The notes under the pieces: generated by a model | Seen by the model: the letters and a program-made list of their open reading frames with translations, nothing else | Database searches by the model: none | Told to the model about the DNA's origin: nothing | Assembly (NCBI GenBank): GCA_041908445.1 | Contig: JAYRFK010000052.1 | Span: forward strand, 62,001-126,000 | Origin: JAEUJM01 sp041908445 | GTDB taxonomy: Bacteria; Actinomycetota; Acidimicrobiia; Acidimicrobiales; DATDAH01 | Direction of reading: 5' to 3' | Length of the DNA stretch: 64,000 bases | Program-made: the position numbers and the translations under genes | In this document: positions 23,066 through 31,398 of the stretch, piece by piece | Layout: the number at the start of each line of letters is the position of its first letter | Numbering within the stretch: position 1 is the first letter of the stretch

Positions 23066-23071
23066 ACCCTA
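23066..23071 (-). promoter_or_regulatory. -10 hexamer TAGGGT for aldehyde dehydrogenase
   Basis: TAGGGT on the minus strand, 47 nt before the ATG at 23018; a leadered promoter with a Shine-Dalgarno. Confidence 0.4.
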
Positions 23072-23121
23072 GCGAGGCACCGTCGGCTCAAGCTCCCCAC
23101 CGGACCGCCGACGGACACCCC

Positions 23122-23526
23122 ATGAACGAGACGCGACCGACGCTCTCGCGCGCCGGGCGGGCCGTGCTGTTGCTGATCGCCCTCACCCTCGGGCTGTCGG
23201 CGTGCACCTCGTCCCAGCTCGCCGCCTTCCTCGCCGAGGAGCCCAAGCACCGCGACGCCCTGAGCGACCGCCAGCTGCGGAAGCTGCGCCAGTGCGAGTC
23301 GGGCGACGACTACCAGGCCAAGAGCGCCAACCGCCGCTACTTCGGGGCCTACCAGTTCTCGCGGGCGACCTGGAACGACGTGGCGTCGCGCTACTACCCG
23401 TGGCTCGACGGCCTCGGCCCCCACAAGGCCTCGCCCGCCGAGCAGGACGCCATGGCCCGGGCCCTCTGGGACGAGCGGGGCGCCGGCCCGTGGCCGTACT
23501 GCGGCCAGCAGGTCGGACCGCGCTGA
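23122..23526 (+). CDS. Rpf-like transglycosylase lipoprotein
   Basis: 134 residues. The signal ends in lipobox LSAC (C28). Residues 57-132 match the resuscitation-promoting-factor/transglycosylase-like domain: RQCESGDDYQAKSANRRYFG with catalytic E59, AYQFSRATWNDVA, and the C-terminal WPYCGQQVG, which gives the conserved cysteine pair. It would cleave peptidoglycan glycan strands outside the cell while anchored by lipid. The next gene begins 3 nt later and carries the DUF348-like stalk that RpfB has in the same polypeptide. Confidence 0.85.
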   Translation: MNETRPTLSRAGRAVLLLIALTLGLSACTSSQLAAFLAEEPKHRDALSDRQLRKLRQCESGDDYQAKSANRRYFGAYQFSRATWNDVASRYYPWLDGLGPHKASPAEQDAMARALWDERGAGPWPYCGQQVGPR

Positions 23527-23529
23527 GCC

Positions 23530-24612
23530 GTGGAGCGGCGGGCGTGGGCCGGCTGGCTCGTGGCACCCCTCGCCCTGCTGGTCCTCGGCGTGACCGTCGC
23601 CCCCTCGGGCCCGGTCCGGATCCAGGTCGTGGTCGACGGCACGCCGGTCACCATCGGCCAGCCTGCGACCGTCGAGCGCGCCTTGGCGGCGGTCGGCGCC
23701 CGCCCCCGTGACGGCCACCTCCGGGCGGTGGTGAGCGGGACCCGGGTACCCGGCGCGGTCGACCCCGGCGTCGTCCTCCGGAACGGCATCCCCGCCGCCG
23801 GACCCGACCACGTCCACGACGGGGACGTCCTGCTCACCCGGGACGGCCGCGACTGGGTGGAGCGCACCGTGACCCGTACGGACCCGATCCCGACCGACGG
23901 CCTGCCCGCGGTCGAGACCTACGCGTGGCGCCCGGGCGCCGACGGGACCCGGCACACCGTCGTCGGCGCCGACAGCGGCGAGGAGGTGCGCACCACCGTC
24001 GTCACCCCACCCCGACCCGCGGCCCGGATCCCGGGACGGGTGGTCACCCTCTCGTTCGACGACGGGCCCCACGCCGAGTGGACCCCGCGGATCCTGGACA
24101 TCCTCCGCCGTCGCCACGTGCCGGCGGTGTTCTGCGTGGTCGGCGAGATGGTCGACGTGCACCCGGACCTGGTGGCCCGGATCGCCGACGAGGGCCACCG
24201 CCTCTGCGACCACACGGTGGGCCACCTCGACCTCGACGGCGCGCCCCCCGAGCAACTGACGGCGCAGATCGGCCCGACCTCCGACCGGATCGCCGCACTG
24301 ACCGGCGAGCGGCCGGTCCTGTTCCGCGCCCCCTACGGCGCGTTCACCGACGCCGTGGTGGCGCAGGCCCACGCGGTCGGGTTGCGGGCGCTCGGCTGGG
24401 CGGTCGACACCGACGACTACGCCGGGCCCGCGCCCACCACGATGGTGGCCGACCTGGTCGCGTCCGTGGAGCCCGGTGCGGTGATCCTCTTCCACGACGG
24501 CGGCGGCGACCGCCAGGCCACCGTCGACGCCCTCCCGTACGTGATCACGGCCCTGCGCCGGGAGGGCTACCGCTTCGTCCTACCCGGCACCGGTCCGGGC
24601 GCCGTGGCCTGA
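23530..24612 (+). CDS. DUF348/G5-like polysaccharide deacetylase (NodB family)
   Basis: 360 residues from a GTG 3 nt after the Rpf-like gene. A transmembrane helix/signal (8-24) leads to residues 29-108 resembling the DUF348 stalk domain of RpfB/YabE (VVVDGTPVTIGQPATVERAL, then DGDVLLTRDG). Residues 110-160 are G5-like. The NodB domain has motif 1 LSFDDGPH (D177, D178), the zinc histidines H228 and H232 in DHTVGH, motif 3 RAPYG (266-270) and a late LFHDGG. It probably removes acetyl groups from peptidoglycan sugars. The combination of RpfB-type stalk and deacetylase next to a free Rpf domain is notable. Confidence 0.85.
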   Translation: MERRAWAGWLVAPLALLVLGVTVAPSGPVRIQVVVDGTPVTIGQPATVERALAAVGARPRDGHLRAVVSGTRVPGAVDPGVVLRNGIPAAGPDHVHDGDVLLTRDGRDWVERTVTRTDPIPTDGLPAVETYAWRPGADGTRHTVVGADSGEEVRTTVVTPPRPAARIPGRVVTLSFDDGPHAEWTPRILDILRRRHVPAVFCVVGEMVDVHPDLVARIADEGHRLCDHTVGHLDLDGAPPEQLTAQIGPTSDRIAALTGERPVLFRAPYGAFTDAVVAQAHAVGLRALGWAVDTDDYAGPAPTTMVADLVASVEPGAVILFHDGGGDRQATVDALPYVITALRREGYRFVLPGTGPGAVA

Positions 24613-24685
24613 CCCGCGTCCTCCGCCACGATCCGCCCCGTCACCCGGTGCTCGACCGGCCCTCCGCGCGACGCAGGTCGTGGGC

Positions 24686-25465
24686 TCAGGCGACGATGTC
24701 GACCGGCGTGCCCACCGGGGCGAGGTCGCGGAGGCGCCACAGGTCGTCGAAGCTGACCCGGACGCAGCCGTTGCTGACGTTCTGGCCGAGCACCGACGTG
24801 TCGCTCCAGCCGTGGATCGCGATCTGGCCACGGCCGCCACCGAAGCTGTCGAGCACCTCGGAGAAGCCGCTCACGCTCAGGATCCAGGGCGTGTAGGTGT
24901 TCTGGGCGACGGAGATGTCCACGTAGAAGTGGCCGAGCGGCGTCGGCGTGCTGTCCCGGCCGACCGCGACGGCGGCGGACATCACCGCCTCGTCGCTGTG
25001 GCCCTCGTAGACGGTGAGGCGCCGGGCGCCGACCTCCACGACGATGCGGTTGGGCACCGCGTTCGTGACCACGTCCGCCTTGTCGATCCAGGCCTCGGCA
25101 CCGTTCGGCCGCTCGGGGATCGCGACCTTGAACCGGGTCCCCTGCTCGTCGCGGACCAGGAAGGCGAGGGGCACCTGCTCGGCGGTGGGGTTCGCCAGGG
25201 CACCGATCGGGTTCGGGTCGGTCGCCGAGGCGTACAGGTCCACCGAGGGGACCCCGGCGTGGGCGGCGACGAAGCCCTGCTCGGCCGGGTCGATCGTGGT
25301 GGTGGTCGTGGGCGGCACCGTGGTGGTGGGTTCCACGTCGGCGAGGCTCTGGGCCAGCGCGGACGACTCCACCGACGAGCCCGAGCCGAGGCGCACCGCG
25401 ATGGTGGTCCCCACGACGAGCAGCCCGACCAGGGCGATCGCCAGGATCCGTGCTCGGCGCGACAT
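24686..25465 (-). CDS. L,D-transpeptidase (YkuD/ErfK family)
   Basis: 259 residues. A membrane anchor or signal (6-25) is followed by a Thr-rich linker, a small beta domain (65-135) and the YkuD domain (139-259), with IAIHGW (H218) and the catalytic SNGCVRVSFDD (C234). It forms 3-3 cross-links or attaches proteins in the wall outside the membrane. The ATG at 25465 follows a TACCCT hexamer by 7 nt, so it is likely leaderless. It is convergent with the deacetylase gene; with the Rpf-like gene they form a wall-remodelling group. Confidence 0.92.
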   Translation of the reverse strand: MSRRARILAIALVGLLVVGTTIAVRLGSGSSVESSALAQSLADVEPTTTVPPTTTTTIDPAEQGFVAAHAGVPSVDLYASATDPNPIGALANPTAEQVPLAFLVRDEQGTRFKVAIPERPNGAEAWIDKADVVTNAVPNRIVVEVGARRLTVYEGHSDEAVMSAAVAVGRDSTPTPLGHFYVDISVAQNTYTPWILSVSGFSEVLDSFGGGRGQIAIHGWSDTSVLGQNVSNGCVRVSFDDLWRLRDLAPVGTPVDIVA

Positions 25466-25472
25466 CGCTTCC

Positions 25473-25478
25473 AGGGTA
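25473..25478 (-). promoter_or_regulatory. -10 hexamer TACCCT, leaderless promoter for L,D-transpeptidase
   Basis: Minus-strand TACCCT ends 7 nt before the ATG at 25465. Confidence 0.5.
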
Positions 25479-25574
25479 CCGACGGCGTCAACGCACGGGC
25501 CCGGCGGACGCCACCGACCTGCGGGCGGGGTGGACCGCCGGTCACCGGATGGCCCGGCCGGGGTGCCGGCGACC

Positions 25575-25580
25575 TAGCCT
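25575..25580 (+). promoter_or_regulatory. -10 hexamer TAGCCT, leaderless promoter for peroxiredoxin
   Basis: TAGCCT ends 6 nt before the ATG at 25587. Confidence 0.5.
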
Positions 25581-25586
25581 CGCGCC

Positions 25587-26036
25587 ATGGCGCTGAAACC
25601 GGGCGAGCGTGCCCCAGACTTCGAGCTCTCCGACCAGCACGGCACCACCCACACCCTCACCGGGCTCCTGGCGAACGGGCCGGTGGTGCTGTTCTTCTAC
25701 CCGCAGGCCATGACCGCCGGGTGCACCCGCGAGGCCTGCCACTTCCGCGACATCGCCGGCGAGTTCGAGGCGGTCGGGGCCCAGCGCATCGGCATCAGCG
25801 CCGACGCCGTCGACAAGCAGGCGGAGTTCGACGACAAGCACGGCCTGGGCTACCCGCTGCTGTCCGATCCCGATCGCACCGTGGCCAACGCCTTCGGCGT
25901 GTCCCGCCGCGGGCCCCTGCCGAACAAGCGGGCGACCTTCGTGATCGGCACGGACCAGACCATCGTCGAGGTCGTCACGAGCGAGCTCAACATGAACGTC
26001 CACGCCGACAAGGCCCTGAAGGCCCTCGGCGCCTGA
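25587..26036 (+). CDS. bcp: Peroxiredoxin, BCP/PrxQ type
   Basis: 149 residues. GERAPDFELSDQHG opens the AhpC/TSA fold. The peroxidatic C46 and resolving C51 sit in TAGCTREACHFRD, the CX4C spacing of atypical 2-Cys BCP/PrxQ. It reduces H2O2 and organic hydroperoxides with thioredoxin in the cytoplasm. Single gene with its own leaderless-looking promoter. Confidence 0.92.
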   Translation: MALKPGERAPDFELSDQHGTTHTLTGLLANGPVVLFFYPQAMTAGCTREACHFRDIAGEFEAVGAQRIGISADAVDKQAEFDDKHGLGYPLLSDPDRTVANAFGVSRRGPLPNKRATFVIGTDQTIVEVVTSELNMNVHADKALKALGA

Positions 26037-26039
26037 TCC

Positions 26040-26055
26040 CCGCCCGACCGGGCGG
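26040..26055. terminator. Short GC hairpin between convergent genes
   Basis: CCGCCC and GGGCGG flank the loop GACC, in the 24-nt gap between the peroxiredoxin and VOC stops. Weak evidence beyond position and symmetry. Confidence 0.35.
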
Positions 26056-26060
26056 CCCGC

Positions 26061-26507
26061 TCAGCGGGTCGGCTTGGTCCAGCCCGCCAGGAGCTCCACG
26101 AGCTGGCCCTCGGGGTCGCGGATGAAGCAGGCGACGCCCACGTGGGTGTCGTCGAGCACCTCGCCCCCGTGCTCGCGCACCGCGGCGAGCGCGGCCTCCA
26201 GGTCGGGGACGCCGAGCGAGACGTGGGTCAGCCCCGGGCGGTCCATGGTGCGGCCGTCGGGCGCCGGCAGCTCCCGGTCGGCGTAGTGCAGGAGCTCGAG
26301 GATGAACCCGTCGCGCTCGAGGTAGACCGCGGTCATCCCGAGCGGGGGCTCGAGGCCGAGCAGGCGGGCCGACCCGTCGGGCACCGCGAGCTCCCGCACG
26401 ACCGCGAAGCCGAACACGTCGACGTAGAACGAGCGGGCACGGTCGAGATCGCTGACACACTGCCCCACGTGGTTGACGGTGACGCCGGGGACGTGCGGGG
26501 TGGTCAT
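26061..26507 (-). CDS. VOC (glyoxalase/bleomycin resistance/dioxygenase) superfamily protein
   Basis: 148 residues made of two beta-alpha-beta-beta-beta modules: VNHVGQCVSDLDRARSFYVD and LTHVSLGVPDLEAALAAV. Candidate metal ligands are the His in VNHVG and THVSL and the Glu in ILELLHY and LVELLAG. The reaction cannot be assigned. The ATG at 26507 lies only 9 bases from the divergent start of the next gene, and its -10-like GACACT (8 nt upstream) overlaps that gene's GTG. Confidence 0.85.
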   Translation of the reverse strand: MTTPHVPGVTVNHVGQCVSDLDRARSFYVDVFGFAVVRELAVPDGSARLLGLEPPLGMTAVYLERDGFILELLHYADRELPAPDGRTMDRPGLTHVSLGVPDLEAALAAVREHGGEVLDDTHVGVACFIRDPEGQLVELLAGWTKPTR

Positions 26508-26515
26508 GGCCTGCC

Positions 26516-26521
26516 AGTGTC
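26516..26521 (-). promoter_or_regulatory. -10 hexamer GACACT for VOC gene, inside the divergent start
   Basis: Minus-strand GACACT ends 8 nt before the ATG at 26507 and covers the GTG (26517-26519) of the divergent DUF3445 gene. Confidence 0.35.
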
Positions 26522-27419
26522 GCACGCCGCCGCACCCGCCTGGCTCGACGAGCTGGTGCTCCAGCCCGGGCCGCCCCTGCACCACATGGGCCTCCGCACG
26601 ATCCCCGAGGCGGACTGGCTCGTGCCCGACGAGCGCCGGCCCGCCGAGCTCGCCGAGAAGGCCCGGCTCCTCGCCGAGCGCCACGACGACGTGTTCGCGG
26701 CCCTGCCGGGCACCGAGGCCGCCGGCGCCGAGGTCCTCGCGCTGGTCACCGGCTGGCTCGCCGACCACCGCCCGGACCTCGCCCCCACCTCGGCCTCCGG
26801 GCCGCAGGACGCGCACCCCCTCGAGCAGGCCGGACGGCTGGTGCAGGAAGACCTGTGCGTGATGGACCGGCGGGGTGACGACGTCTGCCTGGTCGCCGCC
26901 TCGCTGTGCTTCCCCTCGCACTGGCGCCTCGCCGACAAGATCGGCGGGACCGCCGCCGCGATCCACGGCCCCGTCCCCCGCTACCGCGAGGAGCTGCAGG
27001 CCAAGGTCGACCGCTACCTCGACCGGCTCCCGCACGACCGGATCGCCCAGCGGCGCAACTGGACGATCCAGGACCACCCCACGCTCTTCGTGCCGACCTA
27101 CCCCCCGTGGCAGGAGGGCATCGACGCGACCAACGCCGGCGAGCGCCTGTGGCTGCGCAGCGAGCGCCAGACCCTGCGGCGCCTGCCCCGCACCGGGGCG
27201 GTGCTGTTCACCATCCGCGTGCAGGTGGTGCCCCTGGGGGTGCTGGCCGCCCGTCCCGACGTCGCCCACGCGCTGGCGAACGCGCTGCGGTCGGCCGGGG
27301 CCACGAGGGACGACCGCGCGCCCGGGGGCCACCTCCCCGCCGCCTGCGACTGGTTGGCGGCGGTGCCCCCCGTCGCGCCCGACGGCCCGCCGGTCAGCCC
27401 GGGAGCGGCAGGCTCTTGA
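26517..27419 (+). CDS. DUF3445 heme-dependent oxidative N-demethylase-like protein
   Basis: 300 residues. Diagnostic blocks are LQEDLCVMDRR-like VQEDLCVMDRRGDDVCLVA, ASLCFPSHWRLADKIGG, AIHGPVPRYREELQAKVDRYLDRL and QRRNWTIQDHPTLF, which match the DUF3445 family I remember as related to dimethylamine monooxygenase and heme-dependent oxidative N-demethylases. It probably oxidises an N-methylated compound with heme and O2. The frame stays open upstream; the GTG at 26517 gives the normal N-terminus (WLDELVLQPGPPLHHMGLR). The 3' end overlaps the convergent EthD-like gene by 26 bases. Confidence 0.8.
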   Translation: MSHAAAPAWLDELVLQPGPPLHHMGLRTIPEADWLVPDERRPAELAEKARLLAERHDDVFAALPGTEAAGAEVLALVTGWLADHRPDLAPTSASGPQDAHPLEQAGRLVQEDLCVMDRRGDDVCLVAASLCFPSHWRLADKIGGTAAAIHGPVPRYREELQAKVDRYLDRLPHDRIAQRRNWTIQDHPTLFVPTYPPWQEGIDATNAGERLWLRSERQTLRRLPRTGAVLFTIRVQVVPLGVLAARPDVAHALANALRSAGATRDDRAPGGHLPAACDWLAAVPPVAPDGPPVSPGAAGS

Positions 27420-28125
27420 GCAGGTACTCGCTCATGGTGTTGACCCGGAGGGTGCCGAGGTCGGTGAGCTTGCTGACGCTCGTCACCATCGTCCCGATGT
27501 TGGCGTCCAGCTCCTCCTGCGACGACGCCGTGTAGAAGAGGAACGGGTCGGTGACGTGCTCGGCGCTCGGCCAGGCCTCCTCGACGATCGCCTTCCAGGG
27601 CCGGGCGTCCGGCGTCAGCGGCCGCACCACCTCGTTGCGCACGTAGCGGGAGCGGGGCTGCATCTCCTCGGACATCGGCGACTGGTAGCCGTGCCAGTGC
27701 TCGATCCACGCCTCGTAGGTGAGGTCCGCGGCCTGTTCGAGGCAGGTCACGGTGAGCAACCCCGGTGAGCGCTCGCCGTCGGGCCAGTCCCGGGGCGCGG
27801 CGTGGGCGTTGCCGCCGTAGTCGGTGTACAGCGACTCGACCACGAGGTAGCCGTCGTAGTCGGGCACCAGCTCGTCGAGGAGGGCCTCGACCGGGCCCCG
27901 CTGCTGGTAGTTGTGGAGCCAGACCGACACGACCGCCCGGATGGTCGGCTCGTCCTCGGGCGCGGGCAGCGCCGGCGGCACGTCGGACTGCGAATCGTCC
28001 ACGTCGACGGTGACCGCGAGGGCGCCGGCGGCCACGAACCGCTCGGTGGCGCCGACCAGGCCGTCACGCAGCCCGTCCCCGTGCCCCCGCGCCGGGTCCC
28101 GCACCACGTACATCACCTTCTCCAT
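27394..28125 (-). CDS. EthD-like dimeric alpha-beta barrel protein
   Basis: 243 residues from an ATG preceded by GGAGGGA. It reads as two ferredoxin-like halves: VMYVVRDPARGHGDGLRDGL through VSVWLHN, then LLTVTCLEQAADLTYEAWIEHWHGYQSPMS and RYVRNEVVRPLTPDARPW. The EAWIEHWHGYQ block is typical of EthD-domain proteins found in polyketide and steroid catabolism loci. No catalytic residue set can be assigned. Divergent from a SnoaL-like gene. Confidence 0.7.
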   Translation of the reverse strand: MEKVMYVVRDPARGHGDGLRDGLVGATERFVAAGALAVTVDVDDSQSDVPPALPAPEDEPTIRAVVSVWLHNYQQRGPVEALLDELVPDYDGYLVVESLYTDYGGNAHAAPRDWPDGERSPGLLTVTCLEQAADLTYEAWIEHWHGYQSPMSEEMQPRSRYVRNEVVRPLTPDARPWKAIVEEAWPSAEHVTDPFLFYTASSQEELDANIGTMVTSVSKLTDLGTLRVNTMSEYLLKSLPLPG

Positions 28126-28267
28126 CTGCTGTGTCCCTCCTTCGTCGGGACGGCGTCGCCATCCGGTTCGTCCGCGGCGCTGCTCCGCTCCGCTGCGCAG
28201 CCTCCCACGTGCGCGCCCCGCTCGACGTCGCTCGCCGACAGCCGCCACGGCACCGGTGGGCCGCGGT

Positions 28268-28273
28268 TACGGT
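28268..28273 (+). promoter_or_regulatory. -10 hexamer TACGGT, leaderless promoter for SnoaL-like gene
   Basis: TACGGT ends 8 nt before the GTG at 28282. This supports the GTG start although the frame is open far upstream. Confidence 0.5.
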
Positions 28274-28281
28274 TCGCGCTC

Positions 28282-28758
28282 GTGCGCACTGCTGATCTCA
28301 ACCGGGAGCTGATCGAGCGGTTCTGGGAGGACCTGTACCGCCGGGACTTCGACGCCGTCGGCGCCTACTTCACGCCCGACGGGCAGTACACCGACGTCTT
28401 CACCCCCGACGAGGACGTGGCGGTGGGGCCCGCCCAGATCGCCGCCCGCCTCCGGCTCGGCCTCGAGCCCCTCGAGGACATCATCCACCACCCGGGCCGC
28501 ATCGTCGCCGACGACCAGACCGTGATGACCGAGCACGCCGAGGAGTGGCACTGGCCCACCGGTGAGCGCTTCACCGTGCGCTTCTGCTCGGTGCACGAGA
28601 TCGACCTCGCCGGCCACATCACCCGGTGGTGGGACTACCCCGACCTGCAGGGCTTGCTCGACGCCGCCCCGATCTGGTGGATGGAGCACATCATGGACGG
28701 CTACGCGGCCACCGGCATCGACCACGAGCCCGAGCCCCTCGACGGCCCCGACACCTGA
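28282..28758 (+). CDS. SnoaL/NTF2-like or limonene-epoxide hydrolase-like protein
   Basis: 158 residues with the cone-shaped NTF2-like layout. The helix NRELIERFWEDLYRRDFDAV leads to YFTPDGQYTDVFTPDEDVAVGPAQI, later GERFTVRFCSVHEID and GHITRWWDYPDLQGLL. An Arg-Asp combination near GHITRWWDYPD could serve in catalysis as in limonene-epoxide hydrolase, but this is not certain. It precedes the amidohydrolase by 12 nt, so they are likely cotranscribed. Confidence 0.75.
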   Translation: MRTADLNRELIERFWEDLYRRDFDAVGAYFTPDGQYTDVFTPDEDVAVGPAQIAARLRLGLEPLEDIIHHPGRIVADDQTVMTEHAEEWHWPTGERFTVRFCSVHEIDLAGHITRWWDYPDLQGLLDAAPIWWMEHIMDGYAATGIDHEPEPLDGPDT

Positions 28759-28770
28759 AAGACTCCTGGC

Positions 28771-30507
<1,737 letters not shown>

Positions 30508-30535
30508 CGGCCACGAGCGAGGGGACGAGCCCGCC

Positions 30536-31300
30536 GTGGCCCTGACGCGCCCGCCCAAGATCGACGGCGACGACTACGACGACCAGCTCCACGCGCTGCA
30601 CCTCGAGCTGGTGAAGCTCCAGCAGTGGGTGATCGCCACGGGTCAGCGCCTGGTGGTCGTGCTGGAGGGACGCGACGCGGCGGGCAAGGGCGGCACCATC
30701 GAGGCCTTCCGCGAGCACCTCGCCCCCCGCCAGGCCCGGGTGGTGGCCCTGCCGAAGCCGAGCGACGCCGAGAAGGGCCAGTGGTACTTCCAGCGCTACG
30801 TGGCCCAGCTGCCGACCGCCGGCGAGATCGTCTTCTTCGACCGCTCCTGGTACAACCGGGCCGGCGTCGAGCCCGTCATGGGCTTCTGCACCGAGGAGCA
30901 GCACCGGCTGTTCCTGCGCCAGGCGCCCGAGGTCGAGCAGGCCTTCGTCGAGGACGGCATCCGCCTGTTCAAGCTCTACCTCGACGTCGACCGCGACCTG
31001 CAGGCCGAGCGCCTCCAGGAGCGCCGGGAGGACCCGCTCAAGGCGTGGAAGATCAGCCCCATCGACGAGGTGGCCATGGAGAAGTACGACGCCTACACCG
31101 AGGCGCTGCGCACCATGCTCGAGGCCACCGACACCGAGTGGGCGCCCTGGACCGGCGTGAACGCCAACCGCCAGAAGGTCGCCCGCCTCCACGCCGTGCG
31201 CCACGTCCTGCACGCCCTCGACTACGACGGCAAGGACCCGGCCGTGGCCGCGGCGCCCGACCCCACCATCGCCGCCCCCGCCCGCCAGCTCCTCCTCTGA
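30536..31300 (+). CDS. ppk2: Polyphosphate kinase 2, class I-like
   Basis: 254 residues from a GTG preceded by GAGGGG. The P-loop GRDAAGKGG is at 45-53, followed by the polyphosphate-handling LPKPSDAEKGQWYFQRYV and FFDRSWYNRAGVEPVMGFC, which includes Walker B and lid residues. The one-domain size fits class I PPK2, which moves phosphate between polyphosphate and nucleoside diphosphates in the cytoplasm. It is 28 nt downstream of the amidohydrolase and may share its transcript. Confidence 0.93.
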   Translation: MALTRPPKIDGDDYDDQLHALHLELVKLQQWVIATGQRLVVVLEGRDAAGKGGTIEAFREHLAPRQARVVALPKPSDAEKGQWYFQRYVAQLPTAGEIVFFDRSWYNRAGVEPVMGFCTEEQHRLFLRQAPEVEQAFVEDGIRLFKLYLDVDRDLQAERLQERREDPLKAWKISPIDEVAMEKYDAYTEALRTMLEATDTEWAPWTGVNANRQKVARLHAVRHVLHALDYDGKDPAVAAAPDPTIAAPARQLLL

Positions 31301-31398
31301 CCCCACCGACCCCCTGACGCCCACGGTCGCTCGTCGCCGGTGGGCGCGCTCGGCCGCGGCGGTGGCAGGATCGGGGCACGCCACCGAGGGGGACGAGC

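Noticed and set aside
20503..24495. 1330-residue minus-strand open frame across five genes
   Set aside because: Only its last 352 residues (EEP family) are real; the rest is the shadow of the aldehyde dehydrogenase, Rpf-like and NodB genes, which have clear motifs.
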